Shown piece after piece: positions 51,164 to 59,167 of a DNA stretch of 64,000 bases. Below the pieces are notes generated by a model. That model saw only the letters and a list, made by a program, of their open reading frames with translations. It made no database searches and was not told where the DNA came from. Source of the stretch: Polaromonas sp. (GTDB taxonomy: Bacteria > Pseudomonadota > Gammaproteobacteria > Burkholderiales > Burkholderiaceae_C); assembly GCA_013297865.1 (NCBI GenBank), contig JAAFIP010000007.1:62001-126000 (forward strand), read 5' to 3'. The position numbers were made by a program, and so were the translations under genes. Every line of letters begins with the position of its first letter. Positions within the stretch are counted from its first letter, which is position 1.

Positions 51164-51889
51164 GTCTATATACTGCTGCCAGCCCCGTGCGCGCAGTGCG
51201 CAGGCCGGGCAGGTGCCGCAGCCGTAGCCCCAGGCGTGGCGCTGGGTGCGCTCGCCCAGGTAGCAGGTGTGGGTGTGCTCCAGCACCAGGTCCAGCAGCT
51301 TTTGCCCGCCGCCCGCCGCCCCTGAATCTGTGCCCAGGCTGTGCGTCATGCGCCAAGTGGCGGCTTTGTCGATCCACATCAGCGGGGTGTCGATCAGAAA
51401 GCGTTTGTCCATGCCCAAGGACAGCGCCAGCTGCATGGCCTTCATGGTATCGTCGCGGCAGTCGGGGTAGCCTGAAAAATCGGTCTCGCACACACCGGTG
51501 ACGATCACCTGCAGATCGCGCCGGTAGGCCAGGGCGGCTGCCAGCGTGAGGAACAGCAGATTGCGCCCGGGCACAAAGGTGTTGGGCAGGCCTGATTGCT
51601 CCATCTGGAAAGCCACATCGCGTGTGAGCGAAGTCTCGCTCACCTTGCCCAGCACGGCCAGGTCCAGCAGATGGTCCTCGCCCAGCCTGGCCGCCCAGGT
51701 AGGAAAGGCTTTGCGCAGCTCGGCCAGCACCACCACGCGCTGCGTCAGCTCCACCCGGTGGCGCTGGCCGTAGTCAAAGCCGATGGTCTCTACCCGCGCG
51801 AATTTTTGCAGTGCATAGGCCAGGCAGGCAGTGGAGTCTTGGCCGCCGGAGAACAGGACCAGGGCGGTGGAATGGGGTGGAGTCTGCAT
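51155..51889 (-). CDS. queC: 7-cyano-7-deazaguanine synthase
   Basis: 244 residues. It converts 7-carboxy-7-deazaguanine to preQ0 with ATP and ammonia in queuosine synthesis. PP-loop [12 protein letters not shown] near 12; the C-terminal zinc site is [19 protein letters not shown] plus PAC. The stop and the last codons lie inside a dispersed element, so the original C-terminus may have been slightly altered. Other que genes are not in the window. Confidence 0.96.
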   Translation of the reverse strand: MQTPPHSTALVLFSGGQDSTACLAYALQKFARVETIGFDYGQRHRVELTQRVVVLAELRKAFPTWAARLGEDHLLDLAVLGKVSETSLTRDVAFQMEQSGLPNTFVPGRNLLFLTLAAALAYRRDLQVIVTGVCETDFSGYPDCRDDTMKAMQLALSLGMDKRFLIDTPLMWIDKAATWRMTHSLGTDSGAAGGGQKLLDLVLEHTHTCYLGERTQRHAWGYGCGTCPACALRARGWQQYIDAI

Positions 51890-51921
51890 GGGGCTATTAT
51901 CTTCGCGCTACCATCTAGGCC

Positions 51922-52530
51922 ATGGCTGCTGACAAATCATTTGCCGACTACTGCTGCGAGCTGCTGTGCAGCGCCGGGCCGTGCGTGCCCAAGCGCATGT
52001 TTGGCGGCTTTGGCATCAGCACCGACGGCCTGACGCTGGCGATTCTGGCCGATCTGGGCGAGGGCGAGAAGCTCTGGCTCAAAGGTGACGAGGCCAGCCG
52101 CAGCCGCTATGAGGCGGCGGGCTGCGCGATATTTACCTACGATATGAAAGGCGTGCCACGCTCGATGAACTATTTCAGTGCGCCCGAGGCAGCCATGGAT
52201 TCATCCGAAGCCATGCGCCCCTGGGCCGCGCTGGCGCTGGAGTGTGCGGTGCGCGCGCAGGCCGCCAAGCGTGGCGCGACCCACAAGCCATCGGCCAAAG
52301 CATCCGCCAAGGCCTCTGCCAAAGCACCCGCAGCGCAGCAGGCTAGCCCCAGCAAAGCCACTGCGCCCTCCAAGCTGTCTCACACCGTGCTTGAGCGTGC
52401 CCGCGACGCGGCCAAAAAAGCCGCCGCGTCCCACAGCTTGCCCGCCCCCAAGCCCAGCAAGCCCCAGCCCAAGCGCACCGCAGCGCCTGCGCCCAAAACC
52501 AGCGCGGCGCGCAAGTCGGCCAAAGGCTGA
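51922..52530 (+). CDS. TfoX N-terminal-domain protein with basic Lys/Ala-rich tail
   Basis: 202 residues. TfoX/Sxy N-terminal domain about 1-105 (RMFGGFGISTDGLTLAIL, FTYDMKGVPRSMNYF) followed by a histone-H1-like tail (about 110-202) made of Lys, Ala, Pro and Ser, likely to bind nucleic acid. No TfoX C-terminal domain. In some bacteria TfoX controls competence. The tail-coding DNA overlaps the oppositely oriented DUF2917 gene by 151 bp. Confidence 0.83.
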   Translation: MAADKSFADYCCELLCSAGPCVPKRMFGGFGISTDGLTLAILADLGEGEKLWLKGDEASRSRYEAAGCAIFTYDMKGVPRSMNYFSAPEAAMDSSEAMRPWAALALECAVRAQAAKRGATHKPSAKASAKASAKAPAAQQASPSKATAPSKLSHTVLERARDAAKKAAASHSLPAPKPSKPQPKRTAAPAPKTSAARKSAKG

Positions 52531-52970
52531 AGCACGGCAGTGCAGTAGCTGGGGCGTGCGCGTCCAGCCCAGAGTGCCTGCGGTGCAGCCCCAGCTGGTT
52601 CGCACGCATCTACAGCGCGCTGGCTAGCGCGAGTCAGGGCAGGGCGACTCACCGGAGCCTGCTGCGGCACCTGCATGGGCACCGGGTCCCAGTCAAAGTA
52701 CAGGGTTTCGCTCGGCTGCGCCTGGGGTGTGCGCCAGGCCTCCAGCACCACAGCGTCATGCGGCGGCACGCGCAGCTCATCGCCTGCGCGCAGAAAGTGG
52801 TCACCCGGGCGGCTGGGCAGTGTTACCCACGCGCCGCCTTGCACAATGCGCAGCAGTGACGCATGGGCCGGCTTGAGGCTGAGCGCGCGGCCCGCGCGCA
52901 ACGCAAACGCGCCGAGGTGGGCGCTGGCCTGCAAGCCACAGTCTTGGGAGAGGGATGGAGCGTAAAGCAT
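52380..52970 (-). CDS. DUF2917 family protein
   Basis: 196 residues from MLYAPSLSQDCGLQASAH. The DUF2917 cupin-like domain is about 15-95 (RIVQGGAWVTLPSRPGDHFL, GDELRVPPHDAVVLEAW). The C-terminal hundred residues are Ala/Leu/Arg-rich and run antisense through the end of the TfoX-like gene, so part may be a chance read-through extension. It is divergent from a LysR gene across an inverted repeat, a pairing common in Burkholderiales, which suggests control by that regulator. Confidence 0.72.
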   Translation of the reverse strand: MLYAPSLSQDCGLQASAHLGAFALRAGRALSLKPAHASLLRIVQGGAWVTLPSRPGDHFLRAGDELRVPPHDAVVLEAWRTPQAQPSETLYFDWDPVPMQVPQQAPVSRPALTRASQRAVDACEPAGAAPQALWAGRARPSYCTAVLQPLADLRAALVLGAGAAVRLGWGLLGLGAGKLWDAAAFLAASRARSSTV

Positions 52971-53076
52971 GATGAACCTCCTGGAAATACGCCGTTGGGC
53001 AAGGCCAGATCCATGTGATCTGGGAATGAATTTTGCGCTACGCACCCTTGCCAGTCCAATGAATTCCTCATACACT

Positions 53077-53099
53077 ATTAATGTGTTTAAAGCATTAAT
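53077..53099. promoter_or_regulatory. Inverted repeat between DUF2917 and LysR genes
   Basis: ATTAATG, 9 bp, CATTAAT: symmetric arms in the divergent promoter region, 17 bp before the LysR start codon. Its AT-rich, T-N11-A-like layout fits a LysR-type binding site for auto- and divergent regulation. Confidence 0.6.
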
Positions 53100-53116
53100 T
53101 GAAGGAGGCCACCACG

Positions 53117-54115
53117 ATGCTCCATTCGCAAACCCATCTGCGCACCCGCCCTATTGGCGCGGGCAATCTGCGGGCCTTCGAATCGGTGGCCCGCCACCTG
53201 AACTTTCGGGTGGCCGCTGAAGAGCTGGCGCTGACCCAATCGGCCGTTTCGCGCCAGATCCAAGCGCTGGAAGACGAGGTGGGCACCAGCCTGTTTAATC
53301 GCCACACACGCTCGGTCGAGCTGACCGCCGCTGGCATGGCCCTGCTGGGCGCTGCCGCGCCCTCGCTGGAGCGCATCGACAGCGCGGTGCGCCAGATCCG
53401 CACCAGCACCGGCCGCAAGCAGGTGACGCTGACCACCTTTGCGTCGTTCGCATCCATGTGGCTGATTCCGCGGCTGGAAGCCTTTCAGCGTGAAAACGCA
53501 GATATCGACATCCGCATGGATGCCTCGGACGCCACACTGGACATGGAAACCGCTGATGCCGACATTGCCATGCGCTATGGGCCGGCCGCCAAGATGCCCA
53601 GCCACGCCATCCGCATGTTTGGCGAGCAGCTCACGCCCCTGATGAGCCCCTGGCTGCTCAAGTCGCAGCCCAAAATCAAAAGCGCCGCCGACTTCGCCAA
53701 CTTCACCTTGATCGAGGCGGGCGACGCACACACCACGCATCTGGAATGGCTGTCCTGGCGGCGTTGGCTGGACTCACAAGGCCTGCCCAAGCTGGTGCCC
53801 AAGCGCTGGCTGTACTTTGGCTATGCCTACCACATGACCCAGGCCGCCCTCACCGGCCAGGGTGTGGTGCTGGCCCGCACGCCACTGGTGAGCGAGCACC
53901 TGCACAGCGGCGACCTGGTCGAGCCGCTGCCCCAGCTGCGCATCGACTCGCCCATGGCTTTCTGGCTCATCCTGAGCCCACGCGCCCGCTCCAGCACCAA
54001 CGCCCGCGCCGAGGTCACCGCGTTTTGCAACTGGCTCAAAGCCCAAGCCGCGCAGACGCGCCTGGCCATTGGCGAAGTGCCGGGTAGTGATGTGGAGACG
54101 GGGTCGCTCGATTGA
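53117..54115 (+). CDS. LysR-family transcriptional regulator (GcvA-like)
   Basis: 332 residues from MLHSQTHLRTRPIGAGNLRA, with GAAGGAGG 8 bp upstream. N-terminal winged HTH (about 17-75: FESVARHLNFRVAAEELALT, SAVSRQIQALEDEVG) and a periplasmic-binding-like effector domain (about 105-310). It resembles GcvA-type regulators, but the effector is unknown. Likely autoregulated and controlling the divergent DUF2917 gene. Confidence 0.92.
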   Translation: MLHSQTHLRTRPIGAGNLRAFESVARHLNFRVAAEELALTQSAVSRQIQALEDEVGTSLFNRHTRSVELTAAGMALLGAAAPSLERIDSAVRQIRTSTGRKQVTLTTFASFASMWLIPRLEAFQRENADIDIRMDASDATLDMETADADIAMRYGPAAKMPSHAIRMFGEQLTPLMSPWLLKSQPKIKSAADFANFTLIEAGDAHTTHLEWLSWRRWLDSQGLPKLVPKRWLYFGYAYHMTQAALTGQGVVLARTPLVSEHLHSGDLVEPLPQLRIDSPMAFWLILSPRARSSTNARAEVTAFCNWLKAQAAQTRLAIGEVPGSDVETGSLD

Positions 54116-54124
54116 GCAAAGGCT

Positions 54125-54430
54125 TCAGGAAAACACAGGGCGAAAGAAGCTGCGCTCGTAGCTCACGATGCACTGCGTGTCTTCAGCGTAGCGAAACGCG
54201 GCCTGGCAGGCAGGGTCTTTGAACGAGTCGTTGCGATAGACCTCGTAGGCTGCAAGGCTGTCAAAGGTAAACAGCGCCAGCGCGATATTGTTGGCGCCCT
54301 CGCTGGGCATGAAATAGCCATGGTGTTGGCCGCCAAACTTTTCTACCAAGGGTATCCACAGTTTGCCGTAATGTTCAAACTCTTTGAGCTTGGCGGTGTT
54401 GAGTACGTAGCGCAGATAGATGGTGACCAT
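54125..54430 (-). CDS. NIPSNAP family protein
   Basis: 101 residues from MVTIYLRYVLNTAKLKEFEH. Short dimeric ferredoxin-like-fold protein (FEHYGKLWIPLVEKFGGQHH, AYEVYRNDSF). Function unknown in bacteria. It lies 19 bp downstream of the GST gene on the same strand, so probably one unit; a longer upstream frame overlapping the GST end is ignored. Confidence 0.83.
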   Translation of the reverse strand: MVTIYLRYVLNTAKLKEFEHYGKLWIPLVEKFGGQHHGYFMPSEGANNIALALFTFDSLAAYEVYRNDSFKDPACQAAFRYAEDTQCIVSYERSFFRPVFS

Positions 54431-54449
54431 GGGCTTGCTTTCAGTGGGT

Positions 54450-55133
54450 TCAGCGCTTGAGCCGATACGGCTCTTCAAAGTCACGGAAGTCATCCTCCAC
54501 CAGCGCCGCGGCTATCCACTGGGCTACGCCTTTGGCAGCGCGCACGCGCTCGATGTAGGCGTTGATATCGGCGCGCTGGCTCAGGCCGTAGGTTTTGAAG
54601 CGCATGCACACGGGGGCAAAGTAGGCATCTGGGATGCTGAACTGGCTGCCAAACAGGAAAGGGCCGCCGTGCTGAGACAGCAGCTCGCTGAAAATGGTTT
54701 CGATGCGCGCCACATCGGCGCGCACGCCCGCCTGGTCGCGCAGCACCAGCGCGCCTATGTCGGGCAGGCTGGCCTCGATATTCATCATGCAGGCGCTGCG
54801 CAGGGCGGTAAAGCCGCTGTGCATCTCGGCGCAGACGCTGCGTGCGCGGGCGCGCTGGCGGGTGTCTTGCGGCCAGAGCTTTTTGTCAGGAAATTTTTCG
54901 GCAGCGTATTCGGCAATCGCCAGCGTGTCCCACACCACCAGGCCATCGTCCACCAGGCAGGGCACCTTGCCTACGGGGTTGATTTTGTTGATCGCGGTTT
55001 TGAACGCCGAGCCTGGCTCCATCGAGTCAAAGCGCAGCAGCACCTCGTCAAATGCGATGTTCGCATGGGTCAGCATGACCCAGGGCCGCATGGACCAGGA
55101 AGAGTAGTTTTTGTTGCCGATATACAGTTGCAT
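54450..55133 (-). CDS. Glutathione S-transferase family protein
   Basis: 227 residues. N-terminal thioredoxin-like domain with the catalytic Ser region NYSSWSMRPW near 9-18 and the cis-Pro motif GKVPCLVDDG near 55, plus a C-terminal all-helical domain (about 90-220). Resembles stress-type GSTs of proteobacteria. The substrate is unknown; conjugation or reduction of electrophiles in the cytosol is the likely role. Confidence 0.9.
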   Translation of the reverse strand: MQLYIGNKNYSSWSMRPWVMLTHANIAFDEVLLRFDSMEPGSAFKTAINKINPVGKVPCLVDDGLVVWDTLAIAEYAAEKFPDKKLWPQDTRQRARARSVCAEMHSGFTALRSACMMNIEASLPDIGALVLRDQAGVRADVARIETIFSELLSQHGGPFLFGSQFSIPDAYFAPVCMRFKTYGLSQRADINAYIERVRAAKGVAQWIAAALVEDDFRDFEEPYRLKR

Positions 55134-55287
55134 GGCGTGCCTTCTTTGCGTGGGTGGTTGCGCTGAGGCTTACATCATGCCACGTAGGGCACAAGGCATT
55201 GATGCTCAAAACGCGCCGAATTCTTGAGCTGCGTGCATTGGGCAGTGCCTGCCCATGCGGATGCTTTGGCGCCAGGCCAGTGCGCGC

Positions 55288-56274
55288 TCAGCGCCCGCCA
55301 ACGCCTCTGCGGTACTGGTCCATCCTGCGCGCTGCACCGATGTAGGTGGGCACAATGGCGTAGATGCTGCCGGGCTCAATGCCCAGCGCGGCCAGGCCGG
55401 GCAGCTTGCCGCTGGCGATGTTGGGCGAGCGCATGGAGTCCAGGTTGTCGCGGCTCATCAGCGGCTCGCCGGGCAGGTGTTCCATCACCCAGGCCTGCAG
55501 GCGCGCCATGGACATCGGCAATGGCACGATGGGCCGCTGCACACCAGCGCAGCGCCCCGCCAGCGCAAACAGGTCGCGCAGGCTCAGCACATGCTGGCCA
55601 CACAGCTCGTAGACAGGCTGTTTTTGCAGTGTTTCAGGGCTCCGGTCCAATGGAATATCGCGGGAGTAGCTATTATTTTGATAGTAACCAGTCACCAGCT
55701 GCGTGATGGCCGTGGCCACGTCTTCCACCCACACGGGCTGAAACTTCGCGTCTGCGCCGGCCAGTGGCACAAACGGTGCGATCTGCTGCAGCTTGGCAAA
55801 CACATTGAGCAGCTTGTCCTCTGCGCCAAACACCACGCTGGGGCGCAGCAGGGTGAGACTGAGCGTGCTGTCGCTGAGCACCGCCTCGCCCTGCGCCTTG
55901 CTGCGCAGGTACATCGATGGAGCGTCTGGCGCTGCGCCCAGCGCGCTCACATGCACCAGCCGTTGCACGCCTGCGGCCTGACAGGCCGCGACGATCTTGC
56001 GCGGCAACTCTACATGCACATGGTCAAACCGCGCTGCGTCACCGTGCAGCACCGCCACCAGGTTGACCACGGCGTCGTGTCCGGCCACTGCGCTGGCCAG
56101 CTGGGCCGCGTCATGCACATTGCACTCCAGCAGATCCAGGCGCGGCAGGCTCATCAGGTGGCGGGCGTTGCTGCGCCGGCGGGTGGGCACGGTGATCTGG
56201 TGGCCTGCCGCGGCGAGCTTTTCGCAGACGTGGCTGCCAATGAATCCTGAACCACCTAACACTATTATTTTCAT
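55288..56274 (-). CDS. NAD(P)-binding epimerase-like protein (complex I NDUFA9-type SDR)
   Basis: 328 residues from MKIIVLGGSGFIGSHVCEKL; the longer frame upstream is made only of a dispersed element. Rossmann GGSGFIG at 7-13, HVSALGA near 107, YLRSKAQGE (YxxxK-like) near 120; an atypical SDR like the NDUFA9/quinone-assembly group. Residues about 196-209 (NNSYSRDIPLDRS) come from an internal element copy. Thus both the start region and an interior loop of this gene carry copies. Confidence 0.87.
   Translation of the reverse strand: MKIIVLGGSGFIGSHVCEKLAAAGHQITVPTRRRSNARHLMSLPRLDLLECNVHDAAQLASAVAGHDAVVNLVAVLHGDAARFDHVHVELPRKIVAACQAAGVQRLVHVSALGAAPDAPSMYLRSKAQGEAVLSDSTLSLTLLRPSVVFGAEDKLLNVFAKLQQIAPFVPLAGADAKFQPVWVEDVATAITQLVTGYYQNNSYSRDIPLDRSPETLQKQPVYELCGQHVLSLRDLFALAGRCAGVQRPIVPLPMSMARLQAWVMEHLPGEPLMSRDNLDSMRSPNIASGKLPGLAALGIEPGSIYAIVPTYIGAARRMDQYRRGVGGR
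55638..55684. repeat. Dispersed 49-bp element, copy 12, inside the epimerase-like gene
   Basis: GGCTCCGGTCCAATGG, then AATATCGCGGGAGTAGCTAT and TATTTTGATAG. It is translated on the minus strand as QNNSYSRDIPLDRS. Confidence 0.85.
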
Positions 56275-56309
56275 AGCTGCCGCCGCGATATTCCATTGGC
56301 TTGCAGGCC
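56261..56309. repeat. Dispersed 49-bp element, copy 13, over the epimerase-like gene start
   Basis: ACTATTATTTTCATAGCTG, then CCGCCGCGATATTCCATT and GGCTTGCAGGCC. The CAT at 56272-56274 is the start codon of the minus-strand gene, so the element supplies its translation initiation region. Confidence 0.85.
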
Positions 56310-56343
56310 AATAGCTTAATAAAACCAAGACGTCACTGTACCA

Positions 56344-58407
56344 TCAAGGCAAATCTTTGTTCACCTCAGGGGCATTGCCCTCGCGTGGGCCGACGCTGCC
56401 CAGGCGGGCCTTGATGCTTTGCGGCTGGCCGGTCAGGATGGCGGCGTACATGGTGGTGTTGCTCAGCACTTTTTTGACATAGTCGCGCGTCTCGGCAAAC
56501 GGCACGTTCTCGGCCCAGGCGGCGGCCTCCATCAGCGGGCCGTTGCGCCAGGCGCGCGGGCGGTTGGGGCCCGCGTTGTAGGCAGCGGCTGCCAGCGGCA
56601 TGGAGCCTGCAAAATCGTCCAGCGCCAGCTTGAGGTAGGCGGTGCCGATCGTGATGTTGGTGTCGCGGTTGTTGATCTGGTCAGCAGTAAAGCCCTCCAG
56701 GCCAATCTTTTTGGCGGTCCAGCGCGCCGTGGCAGGCATCACCTGCATCAGGCCGGACGCGCCCACACTGGAGCGGGCGTCCATGATGAAGCGGCTTTCC
56801 TGGCGGATCAGGCCGTAGACATAGGCCGGGTCCAGGCCAATCTCCTTGCTGCGGCGCACGACAGAGTCTTTGAACGGCATCGGAAAGCGCTGCTCGGTGT
56901 CCATGCCTTCCTTGGTGCGCTCGCTGGTGTTGATGCAGCGGTCCCAGACCTGGCGCTCGCAGGCAAAGTCGGCAGCGGCCAGCAGCTCGCGCTCGCCCAT
57001 GCCGCCCTTGGTGTGCAGATTGGTGCTGTAGTTCCACTCGCGCACGCCTTCGCTGCGCAGGCCGATGGCTATCGCATACAGGCCGCGGTTGAGGCCTGCA
57101 TTGGTGCGCGCGGCTTCTTTTTCGGCAGCGGTGACGGGGGCGGGGCGGGCCGGCGCGGTGATGCGCTGGCCCAGCTCTTCCATGGCCAGCATTTCATAAA
57201 AGCCGCGTGGCGAGGCAATGCCCTCCAGCAGGCTTTGCGCCTCGGCCAGCTCGGGGCGCAGCACGGCAGTGGGCGTGCCGCCACCAGCGGGTGTGCTCAT
57301 CACCGTGGTGGGCTTGCCGTTGACGATGCCTTTGAGGGCGCGCGCTTTCCAGTAGGCAAAGGTGGGGTCTTTGCGGCCGTCTTCGCTCATGTCGTTGATG
57401 GCGGCCAGCATCACAGGCCAGCCCTTGGGCGCTTCGGTGGCGCGCAGTGCTGCGCGGACTTTCCAGCCCAGCAGGTCGTCGTTCAGGTGCTCGTTTTTGG
57501 CGTTGGCGTAGTAGGCATTGGCCTGGTCAGACAGCTTGAGCGCGGCTTGCTTGCCGATCACCCCCCAGGCCCAGCTGCGCTCCTCGGCGCTCAGCAGCGG
57601 TGCCCATTTGGCGTCCAGCAGGCCGGCTGCGCCGTCCGGGTCGCTGGTGGCCATTTTGATCAGAGCCAGGGTCACCAGCTCTTTGCGTGCGCCGGTGGCG
57701 GTGGCGCGGCTGGCCAGAAAGCGCACCGGGCTGGCATTGATCTCACTGACGCTGGCAGCTGCCTCGGGCGCCACGATCAGCACGGCGTTGGCTGCAGCGC
57801 GGGCGCGGTTGGCCTCCATGCTGATGCGTGCTTCGCGCCACACCTCCAGCGCGGTGATCTTGCGTTCGGCATAAAAGCGCTCTGCCGCCTGCGTGCAGCC
57901 GTCGTCAGCGTCCCGAATGCCATACCAGTTGCGCAGCAGCTCGGCAGACATGTCCTTGCTGATGCTGCCGGTGCGCACCGAGTCCACCAGCAGTGCAAAG
58001 CAGCGCACCTCTTTGTCGTCATTCATGCGGAACTTGGGGTATTCAGCCGCAAAGCTGGTGTAGTCGCGCCGCTTGCCCAGCTGCAGCAGCCAGTCGTTGC
58101 GCAGGCGGTCTTCGTGGTAGGTGCCAGCGTAGCGGGCCATCATGTCCTGCACCTCCTGGGCGCTGGCTTCTTCGAGACGGGCTTTGAGTTCCCAGTAGGC
58201 GGCCTGAGCCTCCAGCGCATGGCCACGCGCCTGCGGCAGCAGGGCAGTGAGGCGGGCTTTGTCACCGCGTTTGAAGGCGTTGGACATCTCGATGATCACA
58301 TCATCGCGGTTTTGGGCCAGGGCACTGCTGGTCAGGCTGGTCAGCGCAAGCGCGCTGAAACATGCCAGAATCAGGCTGCGCAGAGAAACAGTCAGTAGAG
58401 TAGTCAT
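56344..58407 (-). CDS. slt: Soluble lytic murein transglycosylase
   Basis: 687 residues. Signal peptide about 1-32 (LILACFSALALTSLTSSALA), a long helical superhelix (about 35-470) and a C-terminal lysozyme-like transglycosylase domain (about 510-660) with catalytic Glu in LIRQESRFIMD, GASGLMQVMPATA and AAYNAGPNRPRAW. It cleaves peptidoglycan releasing 1,6-anhydro-MurNAc, the compound handled by AnmK. The start is uncertain (58428 possible). Divergent from fthC. Confidence 0.93.
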   Translation of the reverse strand: MTTLLTVSLRSLILACFSALALTSLTSSALAQNRDDVIIEMSNAFKRGDKARLTALLPQARGHALEAQAAYWELKARLEEASAQEVQDMMARYAGTYHEDRLRNDWLLQLGKRRDYTSFAAEYPKFRMNDDKEVRCFALLVDSVRTGSISKDMSAELLRNWYGIRDADDGCTQAAERFYAERKITALEVWREARISMEANRARAAANAVLIVAPEAAASVSEINASPVRFLASRATATGARKELVTLALIKMATSDPDGAAGLLDAKWAPLLSAEERSWAWGVIGKQAALKLSDQANAYYANAKNEHLNDDLLGWKVRAALRATEAPKGWPVMLAAINDMSEDGRKDPTFAYWKARALKGIVNGKPTTVMSTPAGGGTPTAVLRPELAEAQSLLEGIASPRGFYEMLAMEELGQRITAPARPAPVTAAEKEAARTNAGLNRGLYAIAIGLRSEGVREWNYSTNLHTKGGMGERELLAAADFACERQVWDRCINTSERTKEGMDTEQRFPMPFKDSVVRRSKEIGLDPAYVYGLIRQESRFIMDARSSVGASGLMQVMPATARWTAKKIGLEGFTADQINNRDTNITIGTAYLKLALDDFAGSMPLAAAAYNAGPNRPRAWRNGPLMEAAAWAENVPFAETRDYVKKVLSNTTMYAAILTGQPQSIKARLGSVGPREGNAPEVNKDLP

Positions 58408-58437
58408 TGGCTTACATGGAGAGGGCATAGCCCGATT

Positions 58438-59157
58438 ATGGATAAAACAGAGTTTCGCAAACGCCTGGTACAACAGCGTCTTAACATGCCCGACCGTTTA
58501 CAGCGGGCCGAACAGTTACAACGTGTGATGCGCATCTGGCTGGTGGGGCGGCCCGACACGGTGATTGGCGCATACTGGCCGATCAAGGGCGAGTTTGACC
58601 CGCTGCCAGCGCTGTACCGCTGGCAGGAAGACGGCGCGCTCGACACCAGCCTAGCCACGCCTGGCCTGCCATCGGCACCTGAGCCCACATCGAAAACCGG
58701 GAAAAGCACGCTAAAAACCCCTGTAGAACCTGCACAAGCAGCTATCAATTTTATAACAAATCTCACCAGCCCGACGAGCGTTGGCATGGCGCAAGCCCCT
58801 GCAACAGTACGCAAGATTGGGTTACCTGTGGTGGACAAAGTTCACAAAACCCTCACCTTTTACGCTTGGTATCCTGGCTGCCCGATGGAAGAGGATGCCT
58901 ACCACATCCCCAAACCCAAAGACACCGAGATCGTGGTGCCCACTTTGCTCTTCGTACCCTGCGTGGGTTTTGGCCCTGGTGGTTACAGATTGGGCTACGG
59001 CGGCGGCTTTTATGACCGCACCTTGACATCGCTGATGCCCAAGCCCGTCACCGTCGGCCTGGCCTACGCCAACTCCAGCGTCCCCTCGTTCGAACCCGAG
59101 CCACATGACGTGCCCTTGGCAGCGATATTGACCGAGGATGGTCAGGCGTTTCCTTGA
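58438..59157 (+). CDS. fthC: 5-formyltetrahydrofolate cyclo-ligase
   Basis: 239 residues against about 190-200 for the family. It converts 5-formyl-THF to 5,10-methenyl-THF with ATP. N-terminal MDKTEFRKRLVQQR, IGAYWPIKGEFDP and the C-terminal FVPCVGFGPGGYRLGYGGGF (ATP/folate loop) are diagnostic. An extra segment of about 50 residues (about 67-118), rich in Pro/Thr/Ala and outside the conserved core, includes a decayed dispersed element (QAAINFITN). Confidence 0.92.
   Translation: MDKTEFRKRLVQQRLNMPDRLQRAEQLQRVMRIWLVGRPDTVIGAYWPIKGEFDPLPALYRWQEDGALDTSLATPGLPSAPEPTSKTGKSTLKTPVEPAQAAINFITNLTSPTSVGMAQAPATVRKIGLPVVDKVHKTLTFYAWYPGCPMEEDAYHIPKPKDTEIVVPTLLFVPCVGFGPGGYRLGYGGGFYDRTLTSLMPKPVTVGLAYANSSVPSFEPEPHDVPLAAILTEDGQAFP
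58717..58756. repeat. Decayed dispersed element, copy 14, inside fthC
   Basis: ACCCCTGTAGAA, CACAAGCAGCTAT and CAATTTTATAAC line up with the element in order, with a drifted and 1-bp shorter centre. It falls in the segment that makes this FthC longer than usual. Weaker than the other copies. Confidence 0.5.
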
Positions 59158-59167
59158 GGAGTGCTTG

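Noticed and set aside
56419-58398. 659-codon open frame on the plus strand
   Set aside because: It is antisense to the slt gene, whose signal peptide and catalytic motifs are clear; the frame is a by-product of GC-rich codon use, with Gly/His/Ala-rich sequence and no domain.
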